Positions 16,524-24,810 of a DNA stretch of 64,000 bases are shown here, one piece after another. The position numbers were made by a program, and so were the translations under genes. Below the pieces are notes generated by a model that did not search any database, was not told the origin of the DNA, and saw only the letters and a list, made by a program, of their open reading frames with translations. Source of the DNA: Sunxiuqinia sp965230765 (GTDB lineage: Bacteria; Bacteroidota; Bacteroidia; Bacteroidales; Prolixibacteraceae); assembly GCA_965230765.1 (NCBI GenBank), contig CBDDLR010000001.1, positions 868,001-932,000 on the forward strand, read 5' to 3'. Each line of letters begins with the position of its first letter. The stretch's first letter is position 1.

Positions 16524-17753
16524 ATGGCATTAATTAACGAACATTACCTGAAGCTGCAAGCAGGGTATTTATTCCCGGAAATTGGGCGTAGAGTAAGCGA
16601 GTTTATCGCTGCAAACCCCGACAAAAAAGTGATTAAAATGGGTATTGGCGATGTGACCAAGCCCTTAGTTCCTTCTGTTTTGAAAGCATTTCACGATGGT
16701 GTTGATGAACAAGGGAGTGCAGAAAGCTTTAGAGGATATGGGCCAGAACAAGGTTACGAGTTCCTACGTAAAGCTATTGCTGAAAATTCTTACCAGGCAA
16801 AGGGAATTAATATCCCAGCTGATGATATTATTGTTTCTGATGGTTCGAAATGCGATGCCGGGAACATTCAGGAGGTGTTTGGAGCAGATAATAAAATTGC
16901 CATTTGCGATCCGGTTTACCCGGTATATTCAGACACCACTGTGATGTCGGGGAAAACCGGCACTTGCCAGGAAAATGGTTACTACGAAGGCATTATTTAC
17001 ATGCCTTGCACAGAAGAAAATGGTTTTACCCCTGATCTTCCAACAGAGCGCCCTGACCTGATTTTCTTGTGCTACCCAAACAACCCAACAGGAACAGTGG
17101 CCACAAAAGAAGAACTAAAAAAATGGGTAGATTATGCCCATGAAAACAAAAGCATCATTTTGTTTGATGCTGCATACGAGGCATTCATTACTGAAGATGG
17201 CATCCCTCGTTCTATTTACGAAATTGAAGGAGCAAAAGAAGTTGCAATAGAATTCAGAAGCTTCTCAAAAACTGCAGGATTTACCGGAACCCGTTGTGCC
17301 TTTACAGTAATTCCTGAAGAGTTGAAAGCTTACGATAGCAAAGGCAATGCTCACTCTGTGAAAAAGTTATGGATGCGTCGCCATTCGACAAAATTTAATG
17401 GTGTTTCATACCCGGTTCAAAAAGCTGCTGCTGCTGTTTTCTCACCTGAAGGAAAAAAGGAAACGGAAGAAGTAATTGCATACTATTTGGAAAATGCACG
17501 TATCATGCGGGAAAGCCTGGCTGAAATTGGCTACACGGTTTATGGTGGAGTGAATGCCCCATATGTTTGGGTGAAAACAAAAGGTGGAATGAGTTCATGG
17601 GACTTCTTCGATAAAGTTTTGAATGAAGCCAACATTGTTGGAACCCCAGGTTCAGGATTTGGCCCTGCTGGTGAAGGCTACTTCCGTTTTTCAGCATTTG
17701 CCGATCGTGAAAACGTGCTGGAAGCAATGGGCAGAATCAACGATTTAAGCTAG
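16524..17753 (+). CDS. dapL: LL-diaminopimelate aminotransferase
   Basis: A 409-residue class I/II aminotransferase converting tetrahydrodipicolinate directly to LL-diaminopimelate with glutamate as donor, bypassing the DapD/C/E route. DapL-type motifs are VSDGSKCDAGNIQ (about 105-117), YPNNPTG (184-190) and the PLP lysine Lys249 in SFSKTAGFTGTRC. The length fits DapL. Its presence predicts that an active LL-to-meso epimerase is needed, which makes the serine-substituted DapF homologue nearby notable. It has a strong terminator at 17780. Confidence 0.93.
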   Translation: MALINEHYLKLQAGYLFPEIGRRVSEFIAANPDKKVIKMGIGDVTKPLVPSVLKAFHDGVDEQGSAESFRGYGPEQGYEFLRKAIAENSYQAKGINIPADDIIVSDGSKCDAGNIQEVFGADNKIAICDPVYPVYSDTTVMSGKTGTCQENGYYEGIIYMPCTEENGFTPDLPTERPDLIFLCYPNNPTGTVATKEELKKWVDYAHENKSIILFDAAYEAFITEDGIPRSIYEIEGAKEVAIEFRSFSKTAGFTGTRCAFTVIPEELKAYDSKGNAHSVKKLWMRRHSTKFNGVSYPVQKAAAAVFSPEGKKETEEVIAYYLENARIMRESLAEIGYTVYGGVNAPYVWVKTKGGMSSWDFFDKVLNEANIVGTPGSGFGPAGEGYFRFSAFADRENVLEAMGRINDLS

Positions 17754-17779
17754 AAAGTCTTTAAGAAATGATATAACCT

Positions 17780-17820
17780 AAGGATGGTATCTACTGAATA
17801 GATTCCATCCTTTTTCTTTT
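17780..17820 (+). terminator. Intrinsic terminator of dapL
   Basis: AAGGATGG (17780-17787) pairs with CCATCCTT (17805-17812), extended by an inner ATCTA/TAGAT stem, followed by a T-rich run. Confidence 0.85.
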
Positions 17821-17992
17821 CCCTTCACCATTGTCCTCTCTACCTTCCCCTGCCCCGTGATACTTTTGTGATAAAAATATTATTCATTCTTTACCTTTCT
17901 TTTTGAACCCAAGCCTGCAAATTTCGTTTATCTAAATACCACATTTCCTTTTACCACTTATTTTATAATTCAAAAACTAAAAAGTTAACAAT

Positions 17993-18475
17993 ATGAAAAT
18001 ATGGTTAGTAATTGTCATTTTGTTCGCAGGTTTCAATTTATCTGCTCAAACCCTAAATCTTCATTTAAAAGATCTGGATGGGAATAACGTAAGCATTGAA
18101 GATTTCCAAGGAGAGAAACTCACAGTGATTGACTTTTGGGCTACCTGGTGCAAACCGTGCATTGCAGCAATCCCTAAAATCAACAAACTCTCCAATGAAT
18201 TTGAAGGTTCAGATGTTGTGTTTTGGGGCATCAATGTTGACAGCCCACGAAACCAGGCAAAAGTGAAACCTTTTAGCAAATCGTTGGGAATTGACTACCC
18301 TGTATTTCTCGATTCCGACCAGGAACTAATGAATGATTTGAATGTTAGCGTGTTGCCAACCCTGTTGATTGTTGACAGAAAAGGGAAAATCAAGTATTTC
18401 CATGAAGGTTTTCAAGCTGGAGACGAAGAAATGATAAAAGAAAAAATACAAACCCTACTAACAAAAATCAAATGA
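17993..18475 (+). CDS. Secreted TlpA-like thioredoxin
   Basis: A 160-residue thioredoxin-fold protein with a signal peptide ending at Ala18 (NLSA/QT). The redox motif is WCKPC (Trp52-Cys56) in FWATWCKPC and the cis-proline is Pro122 in VLPTLLIVD. Such proteins reduce or isomerise disulfides in the periplasm. It overlaps the next gene by 4 bases (ATGA) and heads a three-gene unit with a predicted outer-membrane barrel and a T9SS-sorted thioredoxin, which suggests a partner role in envelope thiol chemistry. Confidence 0.9.
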   Translation: MKIWLVIVILFAGFNLSAQTLNLHLKDLDGNNVSIEDFQGEKLTVIDFWATWCKPCIAAIPKINKLSNEFEGSDVVFWGINVDSPRNQAKVKPFSKSLGIDYPVFLDSDQELMNDLNVSVLPTLLIVDRKGKIKYFHEGFQAGDEEMIKEKIQTLLTKIK

Positions 18476-19959
18476 AACGAATATCTATCATATTGCTACT
18501 TGTAGGTTTAAGTTTTAGTGGAAAAGCTCAACTTTCAGGCTATAACTTGCTGGAAACACAAGTTGGGAATATCCCCGGTCAGGAACCGGATGATCTGAAA
18601 ACCCTGTATGATCAATTCAATATTCAGTATCGGTACAAAGGTGTTAAGGCTTTTGTGAGGCTTGAACAGTTTTACAGCTCCAGAACAGATGGGGATGAAT
18701 ACACCAAATTCACCCAGTATGGGATTAATTATCGTACCAAAGGTTTTGAAGCTAAGCTTGGTAATTTTTATGAAACACTTGGAAGAGGAATGCTACTTCG
18801 GGGCTATGAAATAAAAAACTCCATTTTTGAAGATCGTATTTCACGTGTTAAACAAGGTTTTTATAAAGATATTCGGGGTGGATTTCTTCGCTATTCAAAC
18901 GATTGGATAGAAGTAAAAGCATTGAGGGGCAAAAACCTGACGGCACAACTTCCCCCAGATCATCCAGACAACAGGGACGATCTTGTAACTGCAGGTGAAT
19001 TGGTTCTTTCAGGATTTAATCAACACGTTGGTGGAATTTATTTGGAGAACGAAAACAGAGGAATGACCTCCAAATACCTAAGCTTTCACTTGAGTGGTTC
19101 GGTTGTTGAAAACGTAGATTATTACGGAGAAGTTGCACACCAAACAAATGGTGAATCAAACTATCTCAGTTTCGATGACAATGCATCGTATGGTGCCTAT
19201 TTCAATTTAAACTACTCAGCAAGCAATTTTGGCGTTAGTCTTGAGTGGAAAGATTATCATAATTTTTTAATTGGAAACGGACTTGCTGATCCTCCAACCC
19301 TAATTAAAGAGCACAGCTACCGGACATTGAACCGAAGCACCCATGTTGGGGAATTGCTGGATGAAACAGGCATTCAGTTAGAAATTTTTTACAGTATTAA
19401 TGATAATCAAAGACTAACTTTTAATCATTCAAGAGGCGAAAACGAATTTGTGAATACATTTAAGTTTTATGAATACTTTTTGGAATGGTATGCAGATTTT
19501 GAAACGCTTCAGCTAAAAACATTTCTTGACTACTCAAAAGATGATTTTAAACTTGAAGATAACCGGATTGCAGGAGGTGTATACATTACAAAACCATTGG
19601 AAAACCGCTGGTCAGTTAGCCTTGAAACAGAAGCACAGCAAATAGAGAAAACATTTGGCAACAAGGACAAAGTAGAGAACTATTATGCTGGTTTGATTTT
19701 TAGCAAGTCAACAAAATTCAGTGGGGCACTAATCTGGGAATTCACCAACGATGAACTGGTTGCCGATCTGGCTTCAACCCCTGAGGTTGAAACCAGGCAA
19801 CATTATATAGGCACTTCAATAAGTTATAAGCCCAACCACAACAACACCATACAACTGTTTGCAGGCGAACGACGAGGAGGTCCAGCCTGCACATCAGGAA
19901 TATGCTATGAAGTTCTTGACTTTGAAGGGGTTGAAATACGATGGACGAAAAGATTTTAA
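18472..19959 (+). CDS. Predicted outer-membrane beta-barrel protein (DUF6029-type)
   Basis: A 495-residue protein with a signal peptide (ending near KAQ, residue 19) and no transmembrane helices. The body has many alternating amphipathic strands with aromatic ends (QYRYKGVKAFVRLEQFY, FEAKLGNFYETLGRG) and a terminal strand VEIRWTKRF ending in Phe, typical of an outer-membrane barrel. I associate this sequence type with DUF6029, a Bacteroidota family of unknown function; that name is from memory. A CTSGIC pair lies near the C-terminus (about residues 474-479), possibly a disulfide. Start overlaps the TlpA-like gene (ATGA); the T9SS thioredoxin gene follows after 17 bases. Confidence 0.78.
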   Translation: MKRISIILLLVGLSFSGKAQLSGYNLLETQVGNIPGQEPDDLKTLYDQFNIQYRYKGVKAFVRLEQFYSSRTDGDEYTKFTQYGINYRTKGFEAKLGNFYETLGRGMLLRGYEIKNSIFEDRISRVKQGFYKDIRGGFLRYSNDWIEVKALRGKNLTAQLPPDHPDNRDDLVTAGELVLSGFNQHVGGIYLENENRGMTSKYLSFHLSGSVVENVDYYGEVAHQTNGESNYLSFDDNASYGAYFNLNYSASNFGVSLEWKDYHNFLIGNGLADPPTLIKEHSYRTLNRSTHVGELLDETGIQLEIFYSINDNQRLTFNHSRGENEFVNTFKFYEYFLEWYADFETLQLKTFLDYSKDDFKLEDNRIAGGVYITKPLENRWSVSLETEAQQIEKTFGNKDKVENYYAGLIFSKSTKFSGALIWEFTNDELVADLASTPEVETRQHYIGTSISYKPNHNNTIQLFAGERRGGPACTSGICYEVLDFEGVEIRWTKRF

Positions 19960-19976
19960 CTTAAAAATAGAAAACT

Positions 19977-20756
19977 ATGAAAACAATTTTTACTTTAATT
20001 TTTGCTTTATTCTTGCTGGGATCGTTTACAAGTTCAGCACAAACACAGGGAGAAGATGCCCCAGAATTTACATTAAATAAGCTCGGAGGCGGAGAGTTTA
20101 AACTTTCAGACCAGAAAGGCAAGGTGGTATTCATTTTTTGGCTTGGATATAATTGCACATTTTGCAAATCGGTTGCCCCAAGCGTTCAATCAGATATAAT
20201 TAGCAAATATACGAGCGAAGAAAACTTAATTACCATTGGAATTGATACATGGAATGGAACTTCTGCACAAGTAATAAACTTTAAAAACCAAACAGGTTTG
20301 AATGTTACGTATTTGCTTAGTGGCTCATCAACAGCAAGTACTTACAGCACCTCTCATGACCGCCTTGCTGTTATTGATAAAAATGGAGTATTGAGCTACA
20401 AAGGAACACAGAATGCTAGTTCGACGATTCAAAGTGCTAAGACCGCTATTGACGAAGCGCTTAAGCAAATTGTAACCGATGTAGTTGAACTAAAGGGAAA
20501 CTCAACGACCTTTGAGAACTATCCAAACCCGTTTAATTATCAAACAACCATTAAGTTTAAGGTCGAAAATAAATCAATGGTCAATCTTGACTTGTATGAT
20601 CTTTCCGGGAAAAAAGTAAGGGAAATCACAAACAGGGAATATTCTCCGGGTGAGCACCAAATTCAGTTTCAAAAGGCAGACTTGAGAAACGGACTGTATT
20701 TTCTGCGATATAAAAACGACCAACAGGTATATTCACGCAAAATGGTTATTCAATAA
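19977..20756 (+). CDS. T9SS-sorted thioredoxin/redoxin-domain protein
   Basis: A 259-residue exported protein: signal peptide (1 to about 21), AhpC/TSA-Redoxin domain (about 27-165) and a type A C-terminal sorting domain (about 179-259) with YPNPFN at 182-187, DLSGKKV and a terminal MVIQ. The sorting domain predicts Sec export and then translocation to the cell surface by the type IX system. The redox motif is Cys60-Thr-Phe-Cys63 in WLGYNCTFCK, and the usual cis-Pro loop reads SHDRLAVID, without proline. A surface-exposed disulfide protein encoded directly after a barrel and a periplasmic TlpA suggests an electron or thiol relay across the outer membrane (inference). Confidence 0.88.
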   Translation: MKTIFTLIFALFLLGSFTSSAQTQGEDAPEFTLNKLGGGEFKLSDQKGKVVFIFWLGYNCTFCKSVAPSVQSDIISKYTSEENLITIGIDTWNGTSAQVINFKNQTGLNVTYLLSGSSTASTYSTSHDRLAVIDKNGVLSYKGTQNASSTIQSAKTAIDEALKQIVTDVVELKGNSTTFENYPNPFNYQTTIKFKVENKSMVNLDLYDLSGKKVREITNREYSPGEHQIQFQKADLRNGLYFLRYKNDQQVYSRKMVIQ

Positions 20757-20993
20757 TATGCATCGAAATGCAAAAGTTCAGCACTTTAATAACTTAAAGC
20801 AACTCAACAACAAAATTGCTCAGACCCCCATCTTTTTCTTCCCCTGTAGGAGGAAGATGTCCGTTTACTTACGGACTGAAGGGGGTTAAAATCCAATGAA
20901 ATATAATAACTGGTTAAACATTGTTAAAAGCAGTTAAGTATTTTAAGCCCGTGATCAATCATGGGCTTAATTCGTTATTTTTGTAGGATTGCT
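20757..20993. other. Intergenic region with nested palindromes
   Basis: Contains a structured element at 20825-20885 and an inverted repeat AAGCCCGTGAT/ATCATGGGCTT (20945-20968, one G-T pair) without a T-run. A TATTTTTG -7 element follows at 20976-20983, eleven bases before the next start codon. Confidence 0.6.
20825..20885. repeat. Nested inverted-repeat element bounded by CCCCC/GGGGG
   Basis: CCCCC (20825-20829) and GGGGG (20881-20885) bracket two inner hairpins: CATCTT...AAGATG with TCTTCC/GGAAGA-like pairing across CCTGTAGG, and GTCCGT-TTACTT-ACGGAC. The form resembles dispersed intergenic repeats of Bacteroidota; no second copy is in this window, though a weaker element with similar ends lies at 4681-4736. 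Confidence 0.55.
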
Positions 20994-21743
20994 ATGGGAA
21001 AAATTATAACAATATCACTTTTCATCATTCTGGCAGGTTTTATTTTTGAAGCTAAATCGCAAGACCTGGAAGAAATCGATCCAATTCTGATTTCTTTAAA
21101 AGGACGGGTTGTAAACATTGATGATGGGATACCAATCCCCTATGCGCATGTGGTAAATATGCGAACTCATGGTGGAACTACAACAGATGCCCGTGGGTAT
21201 TTTACCATGGAAATGCTCAATGTAGACAGCCTGGGTATTTCGGCTATGGGCTTTAAAAAGGAGTATCATAAAATTCCGCCCTATCACCCTGAAGGAACTG
21301 TTTACACCATTAATGTGAAGCCAATTCGGTTCGCCATTAGCGAAGTTGAAGTAAAAGGGGAAGCCAACAAAGTGGACATGGAAGGAGTTGGAACCGGTAA
21401 ACCTGTAGATATTGATCCGGAGCTTAGAGGGGATGCGTTCAACACAAAACCACCTTGGTATGCTGCCATTTTTACTCCGGCTTCTTTCTTGCAATACCAT
21501 TTAAGTAAACGTGAAAAACAAAAGCGGGAAGCACGAAAAGCGATTGTATCTGAAGCACGCTGGCAATATTTGTCTCAGTTCTACAATAAAGACCTGGTGA
21601 TGGAATTAACGGGCCTGGATGAAGCTGAGGCTGACTCGTTCATGATTTACTTTAACTCAAAAGGAATATTAAACCAGGTTAATAATGACTACCAGGTGCG
21701 GGAAGCAATCCTTGAAGAATTCGATAATTATAAAAACGAATAA
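20994..21743 (+). CDS. Secreted protein with CarboxypepD_reg-like domain
   Basis: A 249-residue exported protein. The signal peptide ends at about residue 22 (EAKSQ). Residues about 35-120 form a carboxypeptidase regulatory-like beta-sandwich (KGRVVNIDDGIPIPYAHV, TTTDARGYFTM), as found at the front of TonB-dependent receptors and other Bacteroidota envelope proteins. The C-terminal part (about 160-249) is a charged helical region with KREKQKREARK. The start is set at 20994 because the promoter element TATTTTTG (20976-20983) lies inside the longer frame from 20961. Function unknown. Confidence 0.78.
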   Translation: MGKIITISLFIILAGFIFEAKSQDLEEIDPILISLKGRVVNIDDGIPIPYAHVVNMRTHGGTTTDARGYFTMEMLNVDSLGISAMGFKKEYHKIPPYHPEGTVYTINVKPIRFAISEVEVKGEANKVDMEGVGTGKPVDIDPELRGDAFNTKPPWYAAIFTPASFLQYHLSKREKQKREARKAIVSEARWQYLSQFYNKDLVMELTGLDEAEADSFMIYFNSKGILNQVNNDYQVREAILEEFDNYKNE

Positions 21744-22025
21744 TACACGTTTTATCTTCCAACAAGTTTCACGTTGTTTTCCTATGAACCTGTTTTGTTA
21801 AATGTTTTCAGGACATGTTATTCGTTGTCATTTTATCGTTATTACGTTTCCATTTATATTTCTTTTTACAAAGAATGACCATCATTGACAACTTAATGAC
21901 TACACTTCAAAAACTTTTAGCAAAACGGGAATTACATCATCAATATAAGATAACAATACATCATATTATTTTATTCTGGTTTATTTGCTTAAAATTCCGA
22001 CCTTTGCAGGGATTTTATTTTAAGT

Positions 22026-22844
22026 ATGAAGAAAAATTTCAAGCCCGATAACAAAGATGATTTTGAGCAGAAACCTCAAAATCCAGATCATTCAACTTCT
22101 CCAAAAAGAAAAATTTCAGTTTTAAAAAAATCAGATCGTGAAATACGTCTGAACAAGTTTATTGCCAATGCAGGAATTTGCTCACGACGTGAAGCGGACA
22201 AATTAATTGAAGATGGCGAAATTAAGGTAAACGGGGAAGTGGTCACCAGCCTTGGCTATAAAGTAACATCGAAGGATGAGGTAATCTATAAAAAGCAGGT
22301 GTTAAGTGCTGAAAAAAAAGTATATGTTCTTCTAAATAAACCGAAAGGTTTTGTCACTACCGTTGATGATCCGCATGCTGAAAAAACAGTAATGCAATTG
22401 GTTGATAGTGCCTGTGAAGAACGAATTTATCCTGTGGGCAGATTGGACAAAGAAACCACCGGATTACTTCTTTTCACAAATGATGGAGAACTGTCCAAAA
22501 AGTTGACTCACCCCAGCTATGAAAAGAAAAAAATATACCATGTTTTTTTAGATAAGGATTTTCTGAAAGACGATCTTGAGCAGGTAAAGAAAGGAATTGA
22601 GCTGGAAGATGGATTTATTGCTGCTGATGCCATCAGTTTTGTGGAAGAAGCAGATAAAAAACAAGTTGGCATTGAAATTCATTCAGGAAAAAACCGAATA
22701 GTTCGAAGGATTTTTGCACATTTAGGTTACCGTGTAATAAGGCTGGACCGTGTATTTTTTGCCGGGCTGACCAAGAAAAAACTTCCTCGCGGGAAATGGC
22801 GTTTTCTGACAGATGCAGAGATTGGATTCTTGAAAATGAGTTAA
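22026..22844 (+). CDS. rluB: 23S rRNA pseudouridine synthase, RluB/RsuA family
   Basis: A 272-residue pseudouridine synthase. A basic N-terminal extension (1 to about 38) precedes an S4 RNA-binding domain (39-85, RLNKFIANAGICSRREAD) and the catalytic domain with Asp141 in GRLDKETTGLLLFTNDG. Members modify 23S U2605 (RluB) or 16S U516 (RsuA); RluB is favoured by overall resemblance, not proof. A shorter overlapping frame just upstream (21815-22051) is not a gene. Confidence 0.9.
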   Translation: MKKNFKPDNKDDFEQKPQNPDHSTSPKRKISVLKKSDREIRLNKFIANAGICSRREADKLIEDGEIKVNGEVVTSLGYKVTSKDEVIYKKQVLSAEKKVYVLLNKPKGFVTTVDDPHAEKTVMQLVDSACEERIYPVGRLDKETTGLLLFTNDGELSKKLTHPSYEKKKIYHVFLDKDFLKDDLEQVKKGIELEDGFIAADAISFVEEADKKQVGIEIHSGKNRIVRRIFAHLGYRVIRLDRVFFAGLTKKKLPRGKWRFLTDAEIGFLKMS

Positions 22845-22884
22845 TGTAATGCAAAAGCAAAAGCAAGACTAATAGCATACAGTT

Positions 22885-23373
22885 TTGGAAAAGGAGTTTG
22901 TTCAGATCATATCACAAAATCAGGGAATCATACACAAGGTATGCTCCATTTACTGTGATTCGGAGGAAGATCGCCGCGATCTGTTCCAGGAAATCCTGGC
23001 TCAGCTCTGGAAATCTTTCCCTTCATTTCGGAACGAATCCAAATTTTCAACCTGGATGTACCGTGTTGCCTTAAATACAGCCATTACAACATTTAAGCGA
23101 AGTAAAAGACAACCCGACCAAACAGGTTTGGATATTGGAACTTTTCAACTGGCTGAAGAGGAGTATGATCATGAAACCGAAGAACAACTGAAACTTTTGC
23201 ACAAGGCAATTTCTCATCTTAGCGGCATTGAGAAATCAATTATTTTGTTGTTCCTCGAAAATAAGAAGTACGAAGAAATTGCGGAGATCACGGGGATTAC
23301 ACAGAATTATGTTCGTGTAAAAATGAACCGGATCAAGAATAAGTTGAAGAAACACATGAACCTTGAAGAATAG
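22885..23373 (+). CDS. ECF-type RNA polymerase sigma factor
   Basis: A 162-residue sigma-70-family factor with sigma-2 (about 12-80: DRRDLFQEILAQLW, STWMYRVALNTA) and sigma-4 (about 105-155: HLSGIEKSIILLFLENKKYEEIAEITGI). The start is TTG at 22885: a stop codon lies four codons upstream and there is no ATG before the sigma-2 domain. The next gene starts directly after its stop codon, so the two form a unit typical of an ECF factor and its membrane regulator. Confidence 0.9.
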   Translation: MEKEFVQIISQNQGIIHKVCSIYCDSEEDRRDLFQEILAQLWKSFPSFRNESKFSTWMYRVALNTAITTFKRSKRQPDQTGLDIGTFQLAEEEYDHETEEQLKLLHKAISHLSGIEKSIILLFLENKKYEEIAEITGITQNYVRVKMNRIKNKLKKHMNLEE

Positions 23374-24057
23374 ATGGAACTGAAAGATTTAAAATCGGCA
23401 TGGGACAAGTTTTCCTCAACTGATGCAAACAGGCGTCAGCTCGGGGAAGATGCGATTATGGACATGCTGAAAAAACGCACCAAGAACATGATTGAGCGGA
23501 TTGACCGCAACATCAAAATTGGACTGGGCATTATCATCTTCATAACCTTGTTCTTTGTATTTGACAATGCTGTTCTTACCCCTTATCTCACAAAAGGGAA
23601 ACAGGTGGAAGTCCCTGTATGGATTATTATTACTGACGCTATAAATTCAATATTTATACTTGGAACATTCTTGTATTTCAATTATAGATATAAACAAGTG
23701 AAACGAGGCTATTCTCAAAGCCACGATCTAAGGAGGGTGCTCGAAGGAATCATCAATATTTTAAAAACTTACCGGAAACTATTCAATGTTGCTATTGCAA
23801 TTCTCTTACTGGTTCTGGGAGTGAGCTTTGTTACCGGAATGTTTTATGGTTTTGAAGTTGCCGCCAGAAACCAAGGAGGTAACGTTCAGGATTTGGTTGT
23901 TTCTGAAGTTGCTTCAACAATTGCAATTGGACTGATAATCTTAATTGCATTCACCAGCCTGCTTATTATCCTCTTCCGATGGGGTTTCAGGCGTCTTTAT
24001 GGGAACTACATTCAAAAGCTAAAAGACACCTTGAACGAACTGGACGAGATTGAGTAA
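23374..24057 (+). CDS. Membrane protein paired with the ECF sigma factor (possible anti-sigma)
   Basis: A 227-residue inner-membrane protein. A soluble N-terminus of about 45 residues (MELKDLKSAWDKF) is followed by about four transmembrane segments (near 48-68, 83-103, 138-158, 182-208) and a short charged C-terminus. The ATG follows the sigma gene's stop codon with no gap. Anti-sigma factors often have a short cytoplasmic N-terminal domain followed by membrane helices, so this is the natural candidate, but no zinc-binding anti-sigma motif is visible. The role is inferred from position. Confidence 0.75.
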   Translation: MELKDLKSAWDKFSSTDANRRQLGEDAIMDMLKKRTKNMIERIDRNIKIGLGIIIFITLFFVFDNAVLTPYLTKGKQVEVPVWIIITDAINSIFILGTFLYFNYRYKQVKRGYSQSHDLRRVLEGIINILKTYRKLFNVAIAILLLVLGVSFVTGMFYGFEVAARNQGGNVQDLVVSEVASTIAIGLIILIAFTSLLIILFRWGFRRLYGNYIQKLKDTLNELDEIE

Positions 24058-24155
24058 GTTCACAGGTTTATGCTTTGACAGCTCGCTCTGATATTTAGAA
24101 AAACTTCCCAGAATTACATCGGCTTAATTTATACTAGCATTACTTTATTTACATC

Positions 24156-24794
24156 TCATAAGAGTATTGCAATTTTAATTGCTTGTAAAAGTGAGAAACT
24201 TAGCCCATACGATATAAATACCAATAGGAATGACTTACCATAGCTCAACACATATTTGATTGCAATAAGCCATGATATAAACAATATCAACCCGAAATGA
24301 TAAAGATTAATCTGTGAAATTATCTTTATCACTTTTGAATTAAACTCATCAATATCCAGCAAAGAGACTAGCGAAAACGGATAAAAGATTTTAATCTCAT
24401 CAGGAGAATAACTTCCTTTTATAAGTATAAACCATACAGACTTAACCCAAAAAGAAAGCGAAATTACCATCATACCCAAAAATGAAATCTTAAGTAGTAA
24501 TTTATTATCAAACTTAAGTTTTGCCAAAAAACTACCGGTCTTTATAGTTAACCAAATTGCCGAGGACAGAAATAAAATCCAAATAGGAGAAAGGAGATAT
24601 CTTACAAGGTCTATTTTTCTTACCCCTTTAATAAATTTCTCAAAATTGTCTCCGTCGTAACTTAACATGTATGTTTCTGTATCCCAAACAAACTGCGAAA
24701 ACAAAAACAAACCAACTAGATAAAAAATCCAACTTATTAAAAATGTACACCAAATTGGTTTTTTTAATAGTTCATCAAAATATAATTTTATCAT
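24156..24794 (-). CDS. Uncharacterised membrane protein
   Basis: A 212-residue protein with about five transmembrane helices (WCTFLISWIFYLVGLFLF near the start, then segments spread to the C-terminus AIKIAILL). I do not recognise the family; the layout is reminiscent of Yip1-like small membrane proteins without clear motif support. The frame is open to 24857, but the ATG at 24794 avoids a 47-base overlap with the upstream gene and gives a 16-base gap. Very AT-rich, like its upstream partner. The two probably form an operon. Confidence 0.65.
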   Translation of the reverse strand: MIKLYFDELLKKPIWCTFLISWIFYLVGLFLFSQFVWDTETYMLSYDGDNFEKFIKGVRKIDLVRYLLSPIWILFLSSAIWLTIKTGSFLAKLKFDNKLLLKISFLGMMVISLSFWVKSVWFILIKGSYSPDEIKIFYPFSLVSLLDIDEFNSKVIKIISQINLYHFGLILFISWLIAIKYVLSYGKSFLLVFISYGLSFSLLQAIKIAILL

Positions 24795-24810
24795 ATTATT
24801 ACAACTTTGC

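Noticed and set aside
21815..22051. 78-codon plus-strand frame before rluB
   Set aside because: Lies in AT-rich intergenic DNA, overlaps the rluB start, has no ribosome-binding context and shows no protein-like pattern beyond AT-driven hydrophobics.
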